Positions 59,035-64,000 of a DNA stretch of 64,000 bases are shown piece by piece. This stretch comes from Rubellimicrobium arenae (GTDB lineage Bacteria > Pseudomonadota > Alphaproteobacteria > Rhodobacterales > Rhodobacteraceae): the NCBI RefSeq assembly GCF_017916295.1, contig NZ_JAFMSS010000008.1, positions 1 through 64,000 of the forward strand. The letters are read 5' to 3'. Below the pieces are notes generated by a model. It was not told the DNA's origin, ran no database searches, and saw only the letters and a list, made by a program, of their open reading frames with translations. A program made the translations under genes and the position numbers. Each line of letters begins with the position of its first letter. Position 1 is the stretch's first letter.

Positions 59035-60546
59035 ATGCCGATCGTCAGCCGACTGGTCAAAGGCGCGCATCACCTGCGCGCGCAGCCATATCCTTGCGCC
59101 ATGGCCCTGGCGGCCCTGACGGCCGGAGCCTTTGGGGGTGGCTGGCCTCTCCTGTCGGCAGGCGCAGTGATCTGCGTGGGGCTGGTTCTCGCGCCCCTGG
59201 CGGACCCCGAGGCCCATGAGCGACAGGACGGGATCACCGGGCTGGGCCTTCGGACCGATCTCGTCGATGCGCTTGAGGCGAATCTTCACGAGGCGAGGCG
59301 CACCGGCCTCGGCACCGCGACCATGGTCCTTGAGATCGAGCATTTCCGCCAGATCGAGACACAGCACGACCGCCGGGACGTCGAGCGAATCCTCCGGATC
59401 ACCGCCGACAGGCTGGTGGCCGCTCTGGAGGCCGACACCTTCGCGCGGCTGGAGGGTGCCACCTTCGCGGTGGCGCTGGCAACGGCCGGAGACCTGGGCC
59501 AGGCGCTGCGCCTGGCAGGACATGTTCAGCGGACCCTGTCCGAGCCCATCGCCCTTGGCGGCAGGAACCTTCACCCGACGATCTCGGTCGGCCTCGCGTT
59601 GCAGGACAGGACCAAGGCGCCGACCGGCGAGTCGATGCTCCAGGCGGCCACGATCGCCCTGCTTGAGGCTCAGCGCAGCGGTCCGGGGGCCATCCGAAGC
59701 TACTCGGATGCCATGAGGGCCCGAATCGGATCGCGTGACGACCTCGTCCGAGAGGTCGCCGGAGCCCTGGACCGAGGGGAGATCCGGCCCTTCTTCCAAC
59801 CTCAGGTCTGCGCCCGGACGGGCGATCTCAGCGGCTTCGAAACGCTCGCCCGCTGGCAGCACCCGTCCCGCGGGCTGATTCCACCGATGGAGTTCCTGCC
59901 CGCCGTCGAAGAGGCCGGGCTCATGGGCCGGCTGGGCGAAGTGATGCTTCAAAGCGCGCTGCGCGCCCTCCACGATTGGGACTCGGCAGGGGTCCGCGTG
60001 CCCCATGTTGGCGTGAACCTCTCGTCCACGGAGCTTCGGGATCCCCGGCTCGTCGACCGCATCAGCTGGGAACTGGACCGGTTCGATCTTTCAGCGGATC
60101 GCTTGGTCATCGAAGTGCTGGAAACAGTGGTTGCCGCCCATTCGGATGACATGCTGATCCGCAACCTGGCGGGTCTGGCCAAGATCGGCTGCTGCCTCGA
60201 CCTCGATGATTTCGGAACGGGCCATGCCTCGATCACGACCATCCGCCGGTTCTCCATCGAGCGGATCAAGATCGACCGCAGCTTCGTCACCCGCATCGAT
60301 GAGGATCCGGAACAGCAGGGGATGGTGGCCGCGATCCTGACCATGGCCGACCGGCTGGGCCTCGACACGGTGGCCGAAGGGGTCGAGACCCGGGGAGAGC
60401 AGTCCATGCTGGCGCAGTTGGGGTGCGGCCATGTCCAAGGATTCGGCATCGCCCGGCCCATGCCCTTCGCCAACACCTCCGCATGGATCAGAGCGTGGGA
60501 TGACAGGAACGAAGCGGGCCCGCCGCGGCAACTCAGGGCGGTCTGA
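59035..60546 (+). CDS. Cyclic-di-GMP phosphodiesterase-type protein (degenerate GGDEF plus EAL)
   Basis: A 503-residue protein with an N-terminal hydrophobic region of one or two helices (about 22-55, AMALAALTAGAFGGGWPLLS). A GGDEF-like domain covers about 65-220; the signature position reads LEGATFAVAL instead of GGDEF, so cyclase activity is unlikely. An EAL domain covers about 235-485 with FETLARWQHPSRGLIPPMEF (ETL for EAL), NLSSTELRDPRLV, LDDFGTGHASITTIRRFSIE, RIKIDRSFV and VAEGVETRGEQSML. Metal and catalytic positions of the EAL domain appear largely kept, so c-di-GMP hydrolysis is plausible. It is a single gene between ttcA and yidC. Confidence 0.9.
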   Translation: MPIVSRLVKGAHHLRAQPYPCAMALAALTAGAFGGGWPLLSAGAVICVGLVLAPLADPEAHERQDGITGLGLRTDLVDALEANLHEARRTGLGTATMVLEIEHFRQIETQHDRRDVERILRITADRLVAALEADTFARLEGATFAVALATAGDLGQALRLAGHVQRTLSEPIALGGRNLHPTISVGLALQDRTKAPTGESMLQAATIALLEAQRSGPGAIRSYSDAMRARIGSRDDLVREVAGALDRGEIRPFFQPQVCARTGDLSGFETLARWQHPSRGLIPPMEFLPAVEEAGLMGRLGEVMLQSALRALHDWDSAGVRVPHVGVNLSSTELRDPRLVDRISWELDRFDLSADRLVIEVLETVVAAHSDDMLIRNLAGLAKIGCCLDLDDFGTGHASITTIRRFSIERIKIDRSFVTRIDEDPEQQGMVAAILTMADRLGLDTVAEGVETRGEQSMLAQLGCGHVQGFGIARPMPFANTSAWIRAWDDRNEAGPPRQLRAV

Positions 60547-61013
60547 GGCGGGATGCCGCCCCGAGGGAATGCAGGAGCAGATCCGGGCGGCGAGACCCCA
60601 AGGTCAAGACGGACGGCTGCGCCCCCTGCGGGAACCGGAACGGGGGACAGGACCGAATGGGGCATGTCGGCCCAAGGCGACATCTGGAGAACACGAAGGC
60701 CGACCCGCAGCCCGAAAGTCCGATGGCACATCAGACCGGCAGCCAGCGACCGAACGGGCAGTCGGAGCCGCACGAACGGTTCCCGGGCCCTGGCCTAGCC
60801 GTTCGCTCGGTGGAGCCACGGACGCTCCGGGCCGCGCTTGCCGCCCGCGCCAAGGGCGCTTCGGCCCCAGGGTCACGCGAAGGTGTTGCCGGACAGCCTC
60901 CGCCAGGATTGTTCACGGGCTGACTGCGGCCTTCCTTCGCAGGGAAAAGCGCTTGACCTTTCGCCCACTCGGGTCTTGAAGCGCCCAAACGTTTTGCGGC
61001 GGGGACCACTCCC
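60547..61013. other. 467-base spacer upstream of yidC with no supported gene
   Basis: Short frames are open in several phases but lack protein character; products are Arg/Gly/Pro-rich and start without ribosome sites. I see no tRNA or clear terminator. The final 100 bases contain CGCTTGACCTTTCGCCC (TTGACC near 60954), which could be part of the yidC promoter, and a GGCGGGGACC stretch before the yidC ATG. Confidence 0.5.
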
Positions 61014-62900
61014 ATGGACGACCAGAACAAGAACCTCCTCCTGGCGACGGCGCTGAGCTTTGTCGTCATCCTGGCATGGTTCCTGATATTCCCGCCAAAG
61101 GAGCAGGCCCCCTCGCCCGATCCGGCGACCGTGACCTCGCAAACGGTTCCGGAGGCCGTGGCCGCGCCCGACGCCAACGAGGCCGGAGCCGTTGCGGCCG
61201 ACGCCCTGGAAGAGGTTGCGCCGGCCGACGCCGCAGCCCGGGTCGCCATCGACACGCCATCCGTGACGGGCTCCCTGTCCCTGAAGGGCGCGCGGCTCGA
61301 CGATCTTTCGTTGAAAGGCTACCGCGTCACGCTCGACAGCCCCGACCTGGTCAAGCTGTTGACCCCCGAGGGGTCGCCCTATCCCTACTACGTCGTCAAC
61401 GGCTGGAAGGCCGACACGGGCGTCGCCGCCGACGCCGTGCCGGGGCCGGACACTGTCTGGACGCTGGCCGAAGGCGCGCCGCCCCCCGCAGGAGAAGGCG
61501 CTCAGTCCACCGAGGATGCGGCGCCAGCCTCCGCGATCGTGGCAACCCTGAGCCCGGACTCGCCCGTGACCCTGACCTGGGACAATGGCGCCGGCCTCTT
61601 GTTCACCCGCGTCATCAGCGTGGACGAGAAGTTCATGTTCACGGTGCAGGACACGGTCGCCAACAGCGGCGCATCGGCTGCCACCCTGTCGCCCTACGCC
61701 TTCATCGCCCGCGATGGACGCGAGGAGTCGCGGGCCATGTACATCCTCCACGAAGGCGTGGTCCGGATGTCGGACGGCGAGCTTCAGGAGATCAAGTACA
61801 AGGACATCCCCGACCTCGAGGCGGCGCCGGACGGCTCCCGCCAGGAGTCGATCGATGTCACCGAGAACGGCTGGGTCGGTTTCACCGACAAGTACTGGAT
61901 GACGACGCTCATCCCCGACCAGGGCGCGCCCTTCCGGTCCGTCGCGCGCTATCTGCCCGGCGGCGAGGTGTTCCAGACGCTGGCCCAGGAGAACCCCCAG
62001 ACCGTGGCCCCCGGCCAGCAGGTGACCGTGGAGAACCGCGTGTTCGCCGGGGCGAAGGAATGGGAGACCATCCGCGCCTACCAGAACGCCGGGGTGAGCC
62101 GCTTCATCGACTCCATCGACTGGGGCTGGTTCTTCTTCCTGACCAAGCCGATGTTCTGGCTCCTGCACCACCTGCACGAGCTTGTGGGCAACATGGGCGT
62201 GGCGATCATCGGGCTCACGCTGGTGATCAAGGCGCTGGTGCTGCCGCTGGCCTGGAAGTCCTACAGCTCGATGGCCCGGATGCGCGAGCTGCAGCCCGAG
62301 ATCGAGAAGCTCAAGGAGCGGACCGGCGAGGACCGCATGGCGCTCCAGCAGGGCATGATGAAGCTCTATCGGGACAACAAGGTGAACCCGGCGTCCGGCT
62401 GCCTGCCGGTGCTGATCCAGATCCCGATCTTCTTCTCGCTCTACAAGGTGATCTTCGTCACCATCGAGTTGCGGCATGCGCCCTTCTTCGGCTGGATCCG
62501 CGACCTGTCGGCGCCGGACCCGTCCTCGATCCTCAACCTGTTCGGTCTGCTGCCCTATGCCGCGCCCGGGGCCGGGTCGGTGCTTCACGCCGTATCGCTC
62601 GGGGTGCTGCCGATCCTGCTCGGCATCTCGATGTGGCTCCAGCAGCGGCTGAACCCCGCCCCCCCGGATCCGACGCAGAAGATGATCTTCGCCTGGATGC
62701 CCTGGATCTTCATGTTCACGCTGGGTGGGTTCGCCTCGGGCCTGGTGCTTTACTGGATCGCGAACAACACCATCACCTTCACCCAGCAATACCTGATCAT
62801 GCGGAGCCACGGGGCCAAGCCCGACGTGTTCGGCAACATCCGCGAGATGCTTCGCCGGACGCCCAAGCCCACCCCCGACGCGCCGCGCAAGGGCAAGTGA
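61014..62900 (+). CDS. yidC: Membrane protein insertase YidC
   Basis: A 628-residue insertase. The first transmembrane helix is at about 7-27 (NLLLATALSFVVILAWFLIF), and a large periplasmic beta-domain at about 60-365 (SGSLSLKGARLDDLSLKGYR-type strands). The conserved five-helix core runs from about 370: FLTKPMFWLLHHLHELVGNM, VIKALVLPLAWKSYSSMARM, NPASGCLPVLIQIPIFFSLY and LQQRLNPAPPDPTQKMIFAW. Gram-negative length is normal. Its TGA overlaps the engB ATG by one base (TGATG). It inserts membrane proteins alone or with Sec, and YidD encoded upstream assists. Confidence 0.96.
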   Translation: MDDQNKNLLLATALSFVVILAWFLIFPPKEQAPSPDPATVTSQTVPEAVAAPDANEAGAVAADALEEVAPADAAARVAIDTPSVTGSLSLKGARLDDLSLKGYRVTLDSPDLVKLLTPEGSPYPYYVVNGWKADTGVAADAVPGPDTVWTLAEGAPPPAGEGAQSTEDAAPASAIVATLSPDSPVTLTWDNGAGLLFTRVISVDEKFMFTVQDTVANSGASAATLSPYAFIARDGREESRAMYILHEGVVRMSDGELQEIKYKDIPDLEAAPDGSRQESIDVTENGWVGFTDKYWMTTLIPDQGAPFRSVARYLPGGEVFQTLAQENPQTVAPGQQVTVENRVFAGAKEWETIRAYQNAGVSRFIDSIDWGWFFFLTKPMFWLLHHLHELVGNMGVAIIGLTLVIKALVLPLAWKSYSSMARMRELQPEIEKLKERTGEDRMALQQGMMKLYRDNKVNPASGCLPVLIQIPIFFSLYKVIFVTIELRHAPFFGWIRDLSAPDPSSILNLFGLLPYAAPGAGSVLHAVSLGVLPILLGISMWLQQRLNPAPPDPTQKMIFAWMPWIFMFTLGGFASGLVLYWIANNTITFTQQYLIMRSHGAKPDVFGNIREMLRRTPKPTPDAPRKGK

Positions 62901-63550
62901 TGGCCCTCCCCTTCCCGGAGGCCGAGATCCCGGACGAAGCCGCCCTGGAAGCAGGGCGGCTCTTGTTCGCGGGGCAGGTCGACTTCCTCAAGGGCGTGGT
63001 GGCCATGCAGGGCCTGCCTCCCGCCGACCGGGCCGAGGTCTGCTTTGCCGGCCGGTCCAACGTGGGAAAGTCGTCGCTGATCAATGCCCTGACGGGACGC
63101 AAGGCGCTCGCGCGGGCCTCGAACACGCCGGGCCGCACCCAGGAGGTGAATTACTTCACCCTGGGCGAGAGCCATTACCTCGTGGACCTGCCCGGCTATG
63201 GCTATGCCGAGGCGCCGGTCGCGGTGGTGGCCAAGTGGCAGGCCCTGCTCAAGTCCTATCTTCAAGGGCGCCAGACCCTGCGGCGGGCCTTCGTGCTGAT
63301 CGATGCGCGCCACGGCGTAAAGGCCGTCGACGAAGAGATCCTGACCCTCCTCGACAAGTCGGCAGTGACCTTCCAGGCCGTGTTGACCAAGGCCGACAAG
63401 ATCGGCCCACGCGACCGCGCCAAGGTGCTTGAACAGGTGCGCGGCGCGCTGCAAAAGCACCCCGCCGCCTATCCGGAGCTGGTGATGACCTCGTCCGAGA
63501 CCGGCGACGGCATCGCGACCCTCCGGGCCATCATCGCCGGCATCGGCTGA
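62900..63550 (+). CDS. engB: Ribosome biogenesis GTPase EngB (YihA/YsxC)
   Basis: A 216-residue GTPase needed for 50S assembly: VCFAGRSNVGKSSLINALTG (G1), NTPGRTQEVNYF (G2), LVDLPGYGYAEAPV (G3), AVLTKADKIG (G4) and VMTSSETGDGIATLRAI (G5). It has the family's N-terminal FLKGVVAMQGLPPADRAEVC lead. It is coupled to yidC by TGATG. Next comes argB after 25 bases. Confidence 0.95.
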   Translation: MALPFPEAEIPDEAALEAGRLLFAGQVDFLKGVVAMQGLPPADRAEVCFAGRSNVGKSSLINALTGRKALARASNTPGRTQEVNYFTLGESHYLVDLPGYGYAEAPVAVVAKWQALLKSYLQGRQTLRRAFVLIDARHGVKAVDEEILTLLDKSAVTFQAVLTKADKIGPRDRAKVLEQVRGALQKHPAAYPELVMTSSETGDGIATLRAIIAGIG

Positions 63551-63575
63551 CGCCCCAGGCACAGGAAGGAGCCTC

Positions 63576-64000
63576 ATGAAGCGCGACTGGATCGCCACTG
63601 CCCGCACGCTGAGCGAGGCCCTCCCCTACCTGCAGAAGTATGCCGATGCCGTGGTGGTCGTGAAGTTCGGCGGCAACGCCATGGGCGACGACGAGGCCAT
63701 GGCCCAGTTCGCTCGCGACATGGTGCTGCTGCGGATGGTGGGCATCCATCCGGTCGTGGTCCATGGCGGCGGACCGATGATCAACGCCATGCTCGACAAG
63801 CTGGGCATCGAGTCGCACTTCGTCCGCGGCAAGCGCGTGACCGACAAGCCCACCGTCGAGGTCGTGGAGATGATCCTGTCGGGCCTTGTCAACAAGCGGA
63901 TCGTCCAGGCGATCAACGATGCGGGCGGACGCGCGGTCGGGCTGTCCGGCAAGGACGACGACCTGATGGTCTGCGTGGCGGATGACCCGGAGCTGGGCTT
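63576..64000 (+). CDS. argB: Acetylglutamate kinase, N-terminal part (cut by the window end)
   Basis: The first 141 residues of ArgB, the second step of arginine synthesis. It has MKRDWIATARTLSEALPYLQ with KYADAVVVVKFGGNAMGD (nucleotide-binding Lys and Gly loop), HPVVVHGGGPMINAMLDKLG (N-acetylglutamate loop), RVTDKPTVEVVEMILSGLVN and GGRAVGLSGKDDDL. The N-terminal helix before the core suggests the arginine-sensitive type. AGGAAGGAG lies seven bases before the ATG. It is in the same direction as yidC-engB and probably cotranscribed. Confidence 0.95.
   Translation, partial: MKRDWIATARTLSEALPYLQKYADAVVVVKFGGNAMGDDEAMAQFARDMVLLRMVGIHPVVVHGGGPMINAMLDKLGIESHFVRGKRVTDKPTVEVVEMILSGLVNKRIVQAINDAGGRAVGLSGKDDDLMVCVADDPELG

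Noticed and set aside
60431..60979. Plus-strand frame of 182 codons overlapping the end of the GGDEF/EAL gene
   Set aside because: It begins inside the EAL coding region in another phase, has no ribosome site and no recognisable domain.

Overview
The window looks like chromosomal DNA of a high-GC alphaproteobacterium of the order Rhodobacterales (Rhodobacteraceae or a close family). The grounds are the RuBisCO-like protein and apiose-type locus, an sqdBDC sulfolipid operon, paired F0 b and b' ATP synthase subunits, MipZ, the DUF484-xerC pair, the ffh-rpsP-rimM-trmD-rplS-rpmE order, and uniformly GC-rich codon use. I found no phage, insertion sequence, CRISPR array, rRNA operon or replication origin. 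Most of the window is housekeeping backbone with accessory metabolic blocks between.

Layout. 1-3080: the start of tolQ, then ybgC, ruvB, ruvA and ruvC. 3515-7768: prmA, msrA, a small membrane protein and priA. 7966-12115: DUF484, xerC and a YcjX/YcjF pair. 12214-15113: the sulfolipid operon sqdBDC. 15273-16268: an orphan PAS/HWE-type sensor kinase. 16456-27423: a sugar locus that best fits D-apiose/D-apionate catabolism. It has a Gfo/Idh dehydrogenase, a RuBisCO-like protein, a four-carbon-acid-sugar-type kinase and a ribose-type ABC importer on the minus strand, a FadR-type repressor, and an ApnO-like oxidoisomerase with a TIM-barrel enzyme on the plus strand. A mannitol-dehydrogenase-family enzyme and an SDR follow (27532-29825). 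29822-34246: an amino-sugar operon (two SIS proteins, a KbaZ/GatZ-type subunit, NagA). 34361-37705: an adenosine-kinase-like PfkB protein, nth, an Ada-like methyltransferase and an OmpA lipoprotein. 38649-41218: the F0 ATP synthase operon. 41513-45595: an ArsR regulator, a 40-repeat RTX protein, and a DMT exporter with a LysR regulator. 45829-52091: the SRP and ribosome block. 52263-55557: a DEAD-box helicase, mipZ, a bactofilin and tRNA-Arg(ACG). 55657-57126: a membrane sensor kinase. 57333-64000: rpmH, rnpA, yidD, ttcA, a GGDEF/EAL protein, yidC, engB and partial argB.

How genes work together. The sugar locus makes a coherent import-oxidise-rearrange-phosphorylate-cleave route. Four copies of an 11-base element, TGGTATRAYGA, lie in the two intergenic regions that flank the repressor gene; one contains a perfect TATAAT. 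The best candidates for a second look are this regulon and its extra enzymes, the rnpA gene with no canonical start codon after rpmH, the RTX protein, and the amino-sugar operon, which lacks its own transporter and catalytic aldolase subunit.
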